Origin: a virus
Length of the DNA: 24,213 nt
Virus record (IMG/VR): IMGVR_UViG_3300050136_000123
Coordinates: 1-24,213 of that record
Direction: 5' to 3' (one strand)
A model generated the notes under the pieces. The model was not told where the DNA came from, did not search any database, and worked only from the letters and a program-made list of their open reading frames with translations. The number at the start of each line of letters is the position of its first letter. Position 1 is the first letter of the stretch. Positions 15,176 to 23,202 of this stretch are shown here, in pieces. A program made the position numbers and the translations under genes.

Positions 15176-18000
15176 ATGCACCGCTTCGTCATCCCGTCGC
15201 GGTCCTCAAGGAGCGGCCGTTCGACGGCCCGCTGCGCATCCTGCCGGTCGATTGGTCGGCCGAGCGCACGCCGTCGATCGCCGAGATCCTCGGCGCGCAA
15301 TCCGATCTGCCGCCAGGCTTTCGCGAGCGATGCGTCGCCCGCGTCAATGGCGAACTGGTGCCGCGCGCGATGTGGCCGCATGTGCGGCCGAAGCCATGTT
15401 GCGTCCGCGGCGGCAAGCCGATCGACGTCGTCGTGATCTTCTCGCTGCCGCTCGGCAACGGCGGCGGCGGTGGTAGTAGCGGCGGCAGCTCCGGCGGCGC
15501 GCGCAAAAATCCGCTAACGTCGGTCGCCACGATCGCCGTGCTGCTCGCAGCGACGGCGGTCACCGCCGGCGCCGCGGCGCCGCTGCTCGGCGCCAGCTTT
15601 GCTGCCTCCACCGTCGGCGCGGCGATCGCCGGCACCGCGATCGGCATCGGCGGCGCGCTCGCCATCGCGGCTCTGTCGCCGCCGCCGTCGCTGCGCGCCA
15701 ATCAGGGTACCGTCTCGTCAGACCGCGGCACCGACGCGGCGGCGTCGCTATCCGGCAACGTCTTAAGCAAGGGCGGTTCGATCCCGCGCGTCATCGGCAC
15801 CATGCGGGTGTTCCCGGCGATCATCTCGCCGCCGTTGATCGAGATTGTCGGCGACACTACCGTTGCGGAATGCGTTTATGGGCTGGCCGGCCCTCACCAA
15901 CTGAGTGCCGTCGAGATCGGCACCACGGCCGAAACCAATATCCCCGAATTGCAGACCGAGATTCAGGAAGGCTTGCCGAACTCGCCGATCCTCGGGCTCG
16001 TTCAGCGGCAGAGTTATACCGACGCCACCGCGACGGTCGAGTTGAGCCAGCATGTCATCGACCTCTCGACCGGCGGCGACGGCGTCAATCTGCTCAATCA
16101 GACCGATCCGGCGCTGTCCTGCCCGCAATGGGACGGCGTCACCAGCCGCGTCGCGCCAGACGAGATCTGGATCGCGTTCAACTTTCCTTCTGGACTTTCG
16201 AGCACCTCCGGCGCTGCCACGTTCACGCCGTTCCGCATCCGCATGCGGCAGTTTGGACAAAGCAGCTGGATCAACCTGCCGGAATTTCACGTTGTACGCA
16301 CGACCACGGCGTCGTTCCAGGTCGCGGCAAAACTGATGTGGCAGGCGGCGCCGCCGACGCAGAATGTCATGCCGAATTCCGGCGGCCCGGTGCGGGCGTT
16401 CACGAGCGTGCCAACGCAGAACGTGGCGCCGATTGGGAGTGGCGGCTGGACCGCCGATAGCTATTTCTATGCCGGTTCGGGCGATACTTATTTCTATTAC
16501 GATAATATCGGCACCACGTCAGGGGTGATCAACGTCGACTGTTTCACCGACAAGATCCAGTTCTACCTCAATAACCCCACCAAGTTTCCGCAAAGCGGCA
16601 ATTGGGAAATCCAGGCGATCCGCGGCCAGACGATATACGATGCCAAGTTTAATACGTCGGATTATTTCTCGGCCGGCGCCGGCGATCCGATCTACGATTT
16701 CTTCGGCTACGTCACCAGCGCCGGCACCTATCAGACAGTCTACGATCAGCGGGCTTTCGCCGACCCGGTCGAGCTGGCGCGGCTCTCGTCGATCTGGAAC
16801 ACGCCGCCGGTGCCGAACCCGGCGGCGTTTGCCGTCATCGCGGCGAAGGTTACCAACCGCTCGATCGACCAGCTCTCGGTCCTGGCGTCGAGCTACGTCA
16901 AGGATTGGGACGGCGCCGGCTGGAACACTGTGACGACGACGTCCAATCCGGCGCCGCATATCTACGACGTCCTGACCGGCACCCAGGGCGGCTCGCCGCT
17001 GCCGCCATCGATCGTCGACAGCGCCGGCCTGGTTGCCTTCCGCAGCCATTGCAGCGCTCTCGGCTATAGCTGCAATGCCGTCGTCGAGGGCAAGACCTAT
17101 ATCGACGTCGCCACCATGATCGCGGCGTCGGGTTACGCGCAACTCACCCACAGCGAATTGTGGGGTGTGATGCTCGATCAGGACCGCTCGGCGATGTCGC
17201 CGGTCCAGGTGTTCACGCCACGCAATATGAGCGGCTTTTCGGTCAGCAAGGCCTTCGCCCGATTGCCGACCGGCATCCGTGCGAGCTTCCAGGACGCCAG
17301 CAACAATTATCTGGCGAACGAGGTCATCGTCTTCGCCGATCCGAACAATCCGGATTCCTCGCGGCTCGAGCAAATAGCCTATGACGGCCTGGTCAACGCG
17401 ACCGACAATATCGCCGTTCCGGGCATTGGCGTCGAAACGCGCGCCGCCTACGATCTGTTGCAGGCGCAGTTGCGACTCACCTTCTATAAGGGCAAGAGCG
17501 ATTTCGAATCCATCGTCTGCCAGCGCGGCGACCTGGTCGGCATCCAGACGGACATTTTCGACAATTATGCCGGCTACGCGCGCATCCAGTCGGTCCAATC
17601 GAGCGGTGGCAATATTACCGGGCTCACGCTCGACGGTTCCTTGCGCGTCAATACCCAAGCGGGGATTTTCTCTCAGGCGCACCTGTTCACGGCGCCTTCG
17701 ATCTTCGATCTCGGCGGCAAAACCGGGCTGTGCATCCGCCTCAAGGGCGGCGAGGGCATTTTCACTCAACAGGTCACCGCCGCGACGAATGGCGATGAGA
17801 CCACGCTGACGTTCGCGACGCCGTTCGCCGACCCCGGCGTGGATTCCGCCGGCAACGAACAGATCGACGTTGGCTGCCTGTGCACCAGCGGGAGGCTCGG
17901 CACGGAATATCGCCGCCTGATCGTCTATGCCGTCACGCCGCAGACCGATGGGACCGCCGACATGACGTTTGTCGATGAAGCGCCGGAGCTCTGGACATGA
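15172..18000 (+). CDS. Tail tip / host-specificity protein J homologue
   Basis: A 942-residue protein overlapping the peptidase gene by ATGA. The first 90 residues are a small globular domain ending in a strand (IDVVVIFSLPLG). A Gly/Ser-rich linker (96-109) and a long hydrophobic segment (about 115-169) follow, an arrangement seen at the N-terminus of lambda gpJ/TipJ-type proteins. Then comes NVLSKGGSIPRVIGTMRVFP (196-215), the usual 'G-x-x-I-P-x-V-x-G-x-x-R' entry to the hub domains, and a long beta-rich body. The hydrophobic part may contact the host membrane on injection. The C-terminus ends at the start of the terminal fibre gene, which it overlaps by ATGA. It forms the tail tip and contributes to receptor choice. 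Confidence 0.83.
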   Translation: MNAPLRHPVAVLKERPFDGPLRILPVDWSAERTPSIAEILGAQSDLPPGFRERCVARVNGELVPRAMWPHVRPKPCCVRGGKPIDVVVIFSLPLGNGGGGGSSGGSSGGARKNPLTSVATIAVLLAATAVTAGAAAPLLGASFAASTVGAAIAGTAIGIGGALAIAALSPPPSLRANQGTVSSDRGTDAAASLSGNVLSKGGSIPRVIGTMRVFPAIISPPLIEIVGDTTVAECVYGLAGPHQLSAVEIGTTAETNIPELQTEIQEGLPNSPILGLVQRQSYTDATATVELSQHVIDLSTGGDGVNLLNQTDPALSCPQWDGVTSRVAPDEIWIAFNFPSGLSSTSGAATFTPFRIRMRQFGQSSWINLPEFHVVRTTTASFQVAAKLMWQAAPPTQNVMPNSGGPVRAFTSVPTQNVAPIGSGGWTADSYFYAGSGDTYFYYDNIGTTSGVINVDCFTDKIQFYLNNPTKFPQSGNWEIQAIRGQTIYDAKFNTSDYFSAGAGDPIYDFFGYVTSAGTYQTVYDQRAFADPVELARLSSIWNTPPVPNPAAFAVIAAKVTNRSIDQLSVLASSYVKDWDGAGWNTVTTTSNPAPHIYDVLTGTQGGSPLPPSIVDSAGLVAFRSHCSALGYSCNAVVEGKTYIDVATMIAASGYAQLTHSELWGVMLDQDRSAMSPVQVFTPRNMSGFSVSKAFARLPTGIRASFQDASNNYLANEVIVFADPNNPDSSRLEQIAYDGLVNATDNIAVPGIGVETRAAYDLLQAQLRLTFYKGKSDFESIVCQRGDLVGIQTDIFDNYAGYARIQSVQSSGGNITGLTLDGSLRVNTQAGIFSQAHLFTAPSIFDLGGKTGLCIRLKGGEGIFTQQVTAATNGDETTLTFATPFADPGVDSAGNEQIDVGCLCTSGRLGTEYRRLIVYAVTPQTDGTADMTFVDEAPELWT

Positions 18001-18851
18001 CCGCGGCGCAACGCAAGACGCCAACGCAAGCCAACGGCGGCTCCGACGATGGCGTGACCTATACCAACGACGTCGATGCCGAAGTTCAGGCGCTGTGGAC
18101 GGTTTCGTTCGGCTTTCTCGTCAGCGTCGGCGGCACCGGCAACGCCATCACGGCGACGAGCGACGCGGCGCTGGTTGCGGCGATCGCCGCCTATGCGCGG
18201 CCGATGGGATTTTATTATGTCCCGACCGCAGCTAACACAGCCGCGGCGACGATCAATATCGATGCCGTCGGCGTCATTTCCATCAAGGACAAGCTCGGCA
18301 ATGCGCTGGCAGGCGGCGAATTCGCCGTTGGCGGCCTCTATCCGCTGGTCTTTGACGGCACCAATCTTCGCGCCATCACCATCACGTCAGGTGCCGCCAA
18401 CACCGAGACGACCGCACCCGACATCATTCTGCAGGATCAGAAAACATCCGGCACCGCAGGCGGCACCTTCACCTCCGGCGCCTATCGCCAGCGCACGCTG
18501 ACAACGGCGGTCCGCAACGTGATCTCCGGCGCCTCTCTCGCCAGCAATCAGATCACGCTGCCGGCGGGCACCTATTACGCGGAATGGCGCGCGCCGGCAG
18601 CTAGCGTCTCATATCACCAGAGCCGTCTCTATAACGCCACCGACAGCGCACTTATCGCCTACGGATCATCCGCCTATTGCGGCGCCGGCGTCCAATCCGG
18701 CTCCGTTGGTCAGGCGGTATTCACGCTTACCTCAAGTAAGGCGATCGAGCTCGATCACCAATGCAGCTCGACCGAAGCCACTAACGGGTTTGGTCTGCCG
18801 GCAAGCTTTAACACCGAGATTTATGCCGAACTGCGGATCTGGAAACAGTAA
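17997..18851 (+). CDS. Terminal tail fibre protein
   Basis: A 284-residue protein that starts in an ATGA overlap with the J-like gene. Residues 1 to about 140 (FGFLVSVGGTGNAITATSDAAL, then GFYYVPTAANTAAATINIDA and GGLYPLVFDGTNLRA) are typical of phage fibre shafts attached to the tail tip. The distal half (TSGAYRQRTLTTAVRNVIS, PAGTYYAEWRAPAASVSYHQSRLYN, ELDHQCSSTEATNGFG, ending EIYAELRIWK) resembles the compact jelly-roll, C1q-like tip domains that contact receptors. It probably forms a trimer and contributes to adsorption. It is the last plus-strand tail gene and is followed by an oppositely oriented gene. Confidence 0.75.
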   Translation: MTAAQRKTPTQANGGSDDGVTYTNDVDAEVQALWTVSFGFLVSVGGTGNAITATSDAALVAAIAAYARPMGFYYVPTAANTAAATINIDAVGVISIKDKLGNALAGGEFAVGGLYPLVFDGTNLRAITITSGAANTETTAPDIILQDQKTSGTAGGTFTSGAYRQRTLTTAVRNVISGASLASNQITLPAGTYYAEWRAPAASVSYHQSRLYNATDSALIAYGSSAYCGAGVQSGSVGQAVFTLTSSKAIELDHQCSSTEATNGFGLPASFNTEIYAELRIWKQ

Positions 18852-18881
18852 GCCGCAGCCCTTCCACAATCCGACCCGATA

Positions 18882-19725
18882 TCAGTCCCGGCGTTTACTG
18901 GCTGACCTGCTGAACACCATGCTGGCCATGACCGAAGGCGCTGGCGCATTCTTGTGCGTAAGCGGCAGATCGTGATCGGCGGCAAACACCAATCGGTAGC
19001 CGAGCGTTTCAACGTCCGCGATTAAATCGCGGCGGTTGAAAACCCAAGAGGCGATTGTCGCGCGCGGCACGTTGAGCTGCTGCCGCGCGTAGGTCGGATG
19101 ATCGCTCACCGGCGTTTGCGATATGATCAGATGATCGGGTACGAGTGCAAGCAATCGCGACAGCGTGGCTCGGTAATCCGAAATGTATTGCAGGGCGCTG
19201 CCGGCGCTGATGATCGATCGTGAGGCGCGCATTACCGAAGGAATGCTGTCGAGAATTTCGACAAAATCGGAGCTGCCGTGCCGGTGCATTAGAATTTCGC
19301 GCAGCGGTTTTTCGATGGCCCTGCACAATGCCGGCGTCTCGACGAGAATATAGCGGAACGTCGCGAGATCGAGCCCGCGCACCTGTGCGAGAATATCGAT
19401 CAGTCCGACCGCGGGCCCGGCGCCGAAATCGATCACCGTAACGGGTTCGCCGATCAGGTGAGAGACCGTCAGCGGCAACAGCGACGCTCCGGTTGCATCA
19501 GTCTTGGCTGCCCCCGATTTTGGCCCAGCGCAGCGCGCAAGTCGCAGCCGATCGGGCGGCGAGTTCATCATTATTAAAGCGGTCCGTTCCACAGGGCGCG
19601 TCCGCTAGCGAGGGATAGCAGCCCTCGAAAGTGTGAATGCCGATTCCTCGCGCACGATGCCACAGGCGCAGCGCTGGCCGCAGAACGATGGCCGGCGTGA
19701 GGTCGGACGCAAGTTTTCGCAGCAT
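18882..19725 (-). pseudogene. TIGR04325-like methyltransferase, split by a frameshift
   Basis: Two overlapping minus-strand frames together make one protein. The first (ATG at 19725, stop at 19498) reads MLRKLASDLTPAIVL, HTFEGCYPSLADA and ends RWAKIGGSQD. The second (18882-19592) holds VIDFGAGP (S-adenosylmethionine loop), YILVETPALCRA, SAGSALQYISDYRATL, QTPVSDHPTYARQQLNVP and ASWVFNRRDLIADVETLGY. This is the order of the TIGR04325 putative methyltransferase family. Removing one base from the run of five C (plus strand 19511-19515) joins the frames as RWAKIGAAKTDATG, giving about 280 residues. The gene may be inactive, restored by slippage, or a sequencing error; the second part alone could start at 19592 but would lack the N-terminal region. 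It lies antisense to all neighbours, like a phage moron; the substrate is unknown. Confidence 0.7.
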
Positions 19726-19802
19726 TCGGCCATTTTAGGCGGTCGCGGTCGGTGCCCGCAACCATTGTTCCTTGCGCTGTCAACAACCGAAAAGGTGACC
19801 TG

Positions 19803-20357
19803 ATGCGAACCTTCCTCGCAACGCTGATCTGTTGTCTTCCACTGTGTGCTGGAAATGCCGCCCAGGCACGTTCATGGCATCGAATCGCGCCGCATCCCGT
19901 CGCGGCGCCGGAACTGCCTTATCTCGGCGTCGGCGATCAGGTGATGAGCGTCATAGCGATTCCGATGCGCGTCGGGGTGGCCATCGTCTCCGGCGTGGTC
20001 AGCGGTTCCGGTCCGGCCGACGGCGTCCATGAGGCCGTGACCGCGGCGGCGCTCGCCGCCGGCGTGCCGATCAGCATCGCGCATGCCGTCGTGAGGATGG
20101 AGTCCGGCTACAATCCGCGCGCGCGCTCGAGCTCCGGCGCGGTCGGCGTCATGCAGGTGTTGCCGCATACCGCCGCAGCGATGGGCGAAAATCCCTATAC
20201 GTTCGACGGCAATTTGCGCGCCGGCATGAAATATCTGGCGCTGGCGTTGCGCAGCTCGTCGGATCTGTGCGCGGCGATCTCCGGCTACAATCACGGCATC
20301 GCCGGTCGGCCTTATTGCACCGCGTATGGGCGGCGAGTTTTGGCGATGGCCAGATAG
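19803..20357 (+). CDS. Secreted lytic transglycosylase (SLT type)
   Basis: A 184-residue protein starting at ATG 19803 with AAGGTGA upstream; an in-frame ATG at 19752 has no comparable site. Residues 1-22 form a signal peptide ending in AAQA. The SLT domain occupies about residues 80-184: HAVVRMESGYNP with probable catalytic E100, GVMQVLP (115-121) and AISGYNHG (158-165). These are the goose-lysozyme-like transglycosylase motifs that cleave glycan strands of peptidoglycan. It is the first gene of the plus-strand lysis region. It may be a signal-peptide-exported endolysin or help tail assembly and entry; the signal peptide favours action in the periplasm. Confidence 0.85.
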   Translation: MRTFLATLICCLPLCAGNAAQARSWHRIAPHPVAAPELPYLGVGDQVMSVIAIPMRVGVAIVSGVVSGSGPADGVHEAVTAAALAAGVPISIAHAVVRMESGYNPRARSSSGAVGVMQVLPHTAAAMGENPYTFDGNLRAGMKYLALALRSSSDLCAAISGYNHGIAGRPYCTAYGRRVLAMAR

Positions 20358-20359
20358 CG

Positions 20360-20611
20360 ATGGGCGGCCGGCTTGATCTCTTCAACGCCGCGAAACGCGA
20401 ACGGCTGCGCATCATCAATCCGGAAGTGCAGCCCGACGCGGCGTTGGGCGACGTCGGCTATTTCGTCCCGCCGCTCGATGAGCTCGACCGCGACATGGCG
20501 TGGTGGCGCTGCCGCATGGTGAGGATCGCTGCGGCCATCGTCGGCGTGTTCGCCGTGGCGTTGATCGCTCTTGTGCTGTTCGCGTGTTGGATCGGCGGCT
20601 GGCGAGGGTGA
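20360..20611 (+). CDS. Small single-span membrane protein
   Basis: An 83-residue protein with ATG 20360, two bases after the preceding stop, so translation is probably coupled; the frame extends upstream only inside the preceding gene. The N-terminal 55 residues are soluble and charged (LFNAAKRERLRIINPEVQPD, YFVPPLDELDRDMAWW), followed by a strongly hydrophobic helix (MVRIAAAIVGVFAVALIALVLFACWI, about residues 54-79) and a short tail. This resembles a type of tail-anchored inner membrane protein. Its position between a lytic enzyme and an exported protein suggests a role in lysis or envelope modification, but I recognise no family and see no spanin features. Confidence 0.55.
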   Translation: MGGRLDLFNAAKRERLRIINPEVQPDAALGDVGYFVPPLDELDRDMAWWRCRMVRIAAAIVGVFAVALIALVLFACWIGGWRG

Positions 20612-20612
20612 C

Positions 20613-21008
20613 ATGATCGGACGGCGCGGCCTTATTGTATTTGCAATCTTCATCGCCGCGATCACGACGTTTGTCGCGTTCGCCTTCGGCGCGATGGCGC
20701 ATGACGACGGCCGCTATGCGGATTCCCCGCTCAAGCCGTGGTTCGACAGCCTGCAGGGCACCGGCACCGGGCCATGCTGCTCGTTCGCCGACGGGCTGCA
20801 GATCGAAGTCGACGATTGGGACAACCAGGGCAAAGTCGACGACGTGAATTCCGGCTATCGCGTGCGCCTCGACGGCCAATGGATCGACGTGCCGAAAGCC
20901 GCGCTCGTCACCGTGCCGAACAAGGCCGGTCCGGCTTTCGTGTGGCCGTATCAGGATGGCGACGGCAAGACGCAGATCAGGTGCTTTCTGCCGGGAGCGG
21001 GCGCGTGA
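20613..21008 (+). CDS. Exported small protein with a Cys-Cys motif
   Basis: A 131-residue protein starting at ATG 20613, one base after the preceding stop. Residues 1 to about 28 are a signal peptide or membrane anchor (LIVFAIFIAAITTFVAFAFGAMA). The mature part has WFDSLQGTGTGPCCSFADGLQ, with a pair of adjacent cysteines, and GYRVRLDGQWIDVPKAALV. The pattern 'h-x-x-L-x-x-x-x-G-x-x-C-C-x-x-x-D' followed by 'W-I-x-V-P' is familiar from short exported proteins of rhizobia and their phages, but I know no function. The cysteines suggest a disulfide in the periplasm. It overlaps the next gene by GTGA. Confidence 0.65.
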   Translation: MIGRRGLIVFAIFIAAITTFVAFAFGAMAHDDGRYADSPLKPWFDSLQGTGTGPCCSFADGLQIEVDDWDNQGKVDDVNSGYRVRLDGQWIDVPKAALVTVPNKAGPAFVWPYQDGDGKTQIRCFLPGAGA

Positions 21009-21391
21009 CTGCGGACATCGCTGAAGTGTTGCGCGTCGCCGAAAGCATCGCACACACTAAGCGCAGCATATCCTATCCGTCTGGCGTCGCAGCGCAGCAT
21101 GTGCGCGACGTGATGCGCGATCTTCTCGAATTGCAACGCTGGCAGACGGCCGACGCTGCGCCGAAAGACGGCTCGCACATTCTCGTTTGTCGCGGTCCCT
21201 ACGGTACGCATTGGGGCTTCAATCAATCGCCACCGATGGTGGTTCATTGGTGGGGCAATCCCGGCGAGGAAGGCTTTTATCTGAGCGGCGGCATCGTGCA
21301 GGATTCCTATAATGATGCGCCGGTCGAATTCACGCATTGGCGTCCGTTGATCGGCACCGAGCCGCGCGATGATGCGCCTCGCCGATCTTGA
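21005..21391 (+). CDS. DUF551-like small protein
   Basis: A 128-residue protein with GTG 21005 overlapping the preceding stop (GTGA). The open frame continues upstream but inside the preceding gene. The C-terminal half reads WQTADAAPKDGSHILVCRGP, then MVVHWWGN, and ends FTHWRPLIGTEP. This 'W-x-x-h-x-x-A-P-k-D-G-x-x-h-L-h' to 'T-H-W-x-P-L' course is characteristic of DUF551-type proteins common in phage accessory regions. The family has no established biochemical function. The N-terminal helix (VLRVAESIAHTKRSISYPS, RDVMRDLLELQ) is extra. It overlaps the following DUF6527-like gene by 23 bases. Confidence 0.65.
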   Translation: MTADIAEVLRVAESIAHTKRSISYPSGVAAQHVRDVMRDLLELQRWQTADAAPKDGSHILVCRGPYGTHWGFNQSPPMVVHWWGNPGEEGFYLSGGIVQDSYNDAPVEFTHWRPLIGTEPRDDAPRRS

Positions 21392-21701
21392 GCCGCGATG
21401 GACCGTCCGACGCCTGGACGTCGGCCGCACCGATTATTCGCTGTGGCCAGAGCCGCTCTTTGCTACCGGGGTCACGTTCCTATGCCCTCACTGCGGTAAA
21501 GAGCGCCTTGGCGTCCAGTTTGAGCCGGCCCTCGATCCGGCCGGTATTCTCCCGACGTTTATTGACCCGCCATGGGATCGCGATCGGCCTATCTGGAAAC
21601 GAACCGGCGACACTTTTGAAACGCTGACGCTCACGCCGTCCGTCGACGCGAGCAAGAGCGGCCATTGGCACGGCTTCATCACGAACGGCGAGATCAAATG
21701 A
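21369..21701 (+). CDS. DUF6527-like protein, first copy
   Basis: A 110-residue protein starting at ATG 21369 (or ATG 21372, one codon later). It has LADLEP near the start, GVTFLCPHC (C39 and C42) and a C-terminal WHGFITNGEIK after LTLTPSVDASKSG. This is the DUF6527 pattern: a CxxC pair plus a Cys/His near the end, suggesting a small zinc-binding fold. The usual cysteine three positions before the final His appears to be Gly here, so metal binding may be altered. A relative lies at 21903-22232, with a short gene between. It overlaps the next gene by ATGA. Function unknown. Confidence 0.65.
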   Translation: MMRLADLEPRWTVRRLDVGRTDYSLWPEPLFATGVTFLCPHCGKERLGVQFEPALDPAGILPTFIDPPWDRDRPIWKRTGDTFETLTLTPSVDASKSGHWHGFITNGEIK

Positions 21702-21922
21702 CCGCCGACGTCAAGACCTTCAAGCTCAAGGCGCGCGGCGATCATGACTCCGGCAAGAGCGAGTTGCTGACCGCGTTCGCGCACCTGGCGCGGCAATTCG
21801 GCATGACCGTAGAGCTGGTCGAGAAAGATCATCATCTGATCGTCACGTCGACCAAGGAACAGCGCGAGCGGGTGTGGAAAGCTAATCAGAAGCGAGCGGC
21901 GCATGAAGCTCGCCGAACTTGA
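21698..21922 (+). CDS. Small charged protein, unknown function
   Basis: A 74-residue protein with its start overlapping the preceding stop (ATGA at 21698). It reads VKTFKLKARGDHDSGKSEL, then FAHLARQFGMTVELVEKDHHLIVTS, and ends in a basic helix (RERVWKANQKRAAHEARR). The pattern suggests a small alpha-beta fold with a basic tail, which might bind nucleic acid, but I do not recognise a family. It is coupled with two DUF6527-like genes on either side, and overlaps the second by 20 bases. Confidence 0.55.
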   Translation: MTADVKTFKLKARGDHDSGKSELLTAFAHLARQFGMTVELVEKDHHLIVTSTKEQRERVWKANQKRAAHEARRT

Positions 21923-22232
21923 GCCGGTCTTTCTCAAGCGCGATAGCGCGCGGGAATTTCATTGCGTGCCGGACCTGGCCGGTGCCGACGGCATCGAATT
22001 CCTATGTCCGAAATGCTTTCGCGAGAAGATAAAGGACGCGCGCGGCGGTCACGTCGTCATCTGTTGGGCTCCGCAGGTTCCGCAGGATACGGCACCGACG
22101 CCCGGCCGATGGACGATGCAAGGCACTGGCGTTCACGACCTCACACTCGTCGCCGGTTCATCGTCAGTTCTTTTGACGGCCGCCTGCAAGGCTCACTTTT
22201 TCGTCCGCAACGGCGAAATCGTTGACTGCTAA
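21903..22232 (+). CDS. DUF6527-like protein, second copy
   Basis: A 109-residue protein starting at ATG 21903, overlapping the preceding gene by 20 bases. It resembles the protein at 21369-21701: LAELEP at the start, IEFLCPKC (C35, C38), a tryptophan-centred segment before DLTLVAGSSSVLLT, and the end ACKAHFFVRNGEI with C94 and H97. Unlike the first copy it keeps all four expected metal ligands (two Cys, then Cys and His). The two copies are diverged, so the duplication is not recent. The function is unknown; a small zinc protein is inferred. Confidence 0.67.
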   Translation: MKLAELEPVFLKRDSAREFHCVPDLAGADGIEFLCPKCFREKIKDARGGHVVICWAPQVPQDTAPTPGRWTMQGTGVHDLTLVAGSSSVLLTAACKAHFFVRNGEIVDC

Positions 22233-22247
22233 ATTTTGGAGATCGCC

Positions 22248-22946
22248 ATGACCATCATCATCGATACCAATGTCGTCCTGACGGCAAAGCTTCCGGCGCT
22301 CAAGGCGCTCGCCAACGGCGACTTGATCGGCGGCCGCTATCTCGACCGGCTCGACGTGAACAATCCGAAGGTCATCAAGCCTGCGGAAGCCCGCGCATTC
22401 GCCGCGGCCGGCGTCCCGCTATTCCTGATCTACGAAATCGGCGGCAAACCGTCAGGCGCCCCGCAAGGGCAGCTCGATCGCGAATGGTGCGAGAGCTATC
22501 TGCCGACCATCGGCATGCCGAGCGACAGCGCGATCTACAGCGCGATCGATTATGACGCGCCGGCGGCCGACATGCCGGGCATCGTCGCCTACCACAAGGC
22601 ATTCCAGTCGCAACGCTACCGCTCTGGCGGCTATGGCTCCGGCTATACGCTGAGCCAGTTGACGGCGAACGGCGTGATCACACTGCGCTGGATAGCGGAA
22701 TCGACCGGCTTTTCCGGCACCAAGGAAGCCACGCTCGCCGGTCAATACGATCTCCTGCAAATGATCTCGCCGCCGATCGATGGCGTCGACGTCGACGTGA
22801 GCCGGGTGCGCGTGCCGGGCTTCGACTTTGGCGCGCGTGTGCCGTTCGCCGTGGCGCCGCCGATCGCGCCCATCGCTGCCGCGCCGATGACGCCGGCCGA
22901 ACACGAAGGCTTCCTCGCGAAGCTTCGCGAAATCATCACCGGCTGA
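22248..22946 (+). CDS. DUF1906 glycoside-hydrolase-like protein, candidate endolysin
   Basis: A 232-residue protein starting at ATG 22248, with GGAG at 22240-22243 (a TTG at 22236 is less likely). Residues 3-170 follow the DUF1906/Rv2525c-like TIM-barrel: IIDTNV with D6, GGRYL (28-32), KPAEARAFAAAGVPLFLIYEIGG with E63, AIYSAIDYD with D101 and D103, SGGYGSGYTL (126-135), and LRWIAEST followed by QYDLLQM. The family is thought to act on peptidoglycan and appears in phage lysis modules. The last 40 residues are Pro/Ala-rich and end in a short helix (EHEGFLAKLREIITG). There is no signal peptide, so a holin or other route would be required. The catalytic residues are inferred from the family. Confidence 0.75.
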   Translation: MTIIIDTNVVLTAKLPALKALANGDLIGGRYLDRLDVNNPKVIKPAEARAFAAAGVPLFLIYEIGGKPSGAPQGQLDREWCESYLPTIGMPSDSAIYSAIDYDAPAADMPGIVAYHKAFQSQRYRSGGYGSGYTLSQLTANGVITLRWIAESTGFSGTKEATLAGQYDLLQMISPPIDGVDVDVSRVRVPGFDFGARVPFAVAPPIAPIAAAPMTPAEHEGFLAKLREIITG

Positions 22947-22950
22947 AGCC

Positions 22951-23202
22951 ATGAACAAAATTCTGATTTATGTGCTGGGTGCCGCCATTGCGGTCGGTCG
23001 CATCTTTATCGCACCGCGCCTGACGGGCATCCCGTCAATCGAGGGTTCTTACGAGGCCGTCGCGCATATCGTCGTCGGCTTTCTAATCATCGTGCCGTTC
23101 TACGATCGGAAGCAACAACTCGGCCCATCGCACCTCTACGGTTGCATCGGCTGGGCGCTAGCGCTTTGGGAGCTTGGCTGGTTCCTCGCTCAGAAACTAT
23201 GA
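22951..23202 (+). CDS. Small three-span membrane protein
   Basis: An 83-residue protein starting at ATG 22951, four bases after the preceding stop. It has hydrophobic segments at about 4-20 (ILIYVLGAAIAVGRIFI), 35-50 (AVAHIVVGFLIIVPFY) and 63-81 (LYGCIGWALALWELGWFLA). The size, location after the endolysin candidate and number of helices would allow a holin or antiholin, but there is no family signature. It overlaps the start of the PAP2-like gene (ATGA), so the two membrane proteins are made together. Confidence 0.6.
   Translation: MNKILIYVLGAAIAVGRIFIAPRLTGIPSIEGSYEAVAHIVVGFLIIVPFYDRKQQLGPSHLYGCIGWALALWELGWFLAQKL

Noticed and set aside
16519-18024. Minus-strand open frame of 501 codons opposite the J-like gene
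   Set aside because: Typical antisense shadow of a GC-rich gene; it spans the J/fibre overlap and shows no domain.
19574-19786. Third minus-strand frame upstream of the methyltransferase
   Set aside because: It overlaps the N-terminal methyltransferase frame, whose translation matches the family, while this one does not.
19765-19786. Inverted repeat TTGTT / AACAA before the transglycosylase gene, considered as an operator
   Set aside because: Arms of five bases with a 12-base spacer are expected by chance, and no promoter elements can be placed reliably around it.
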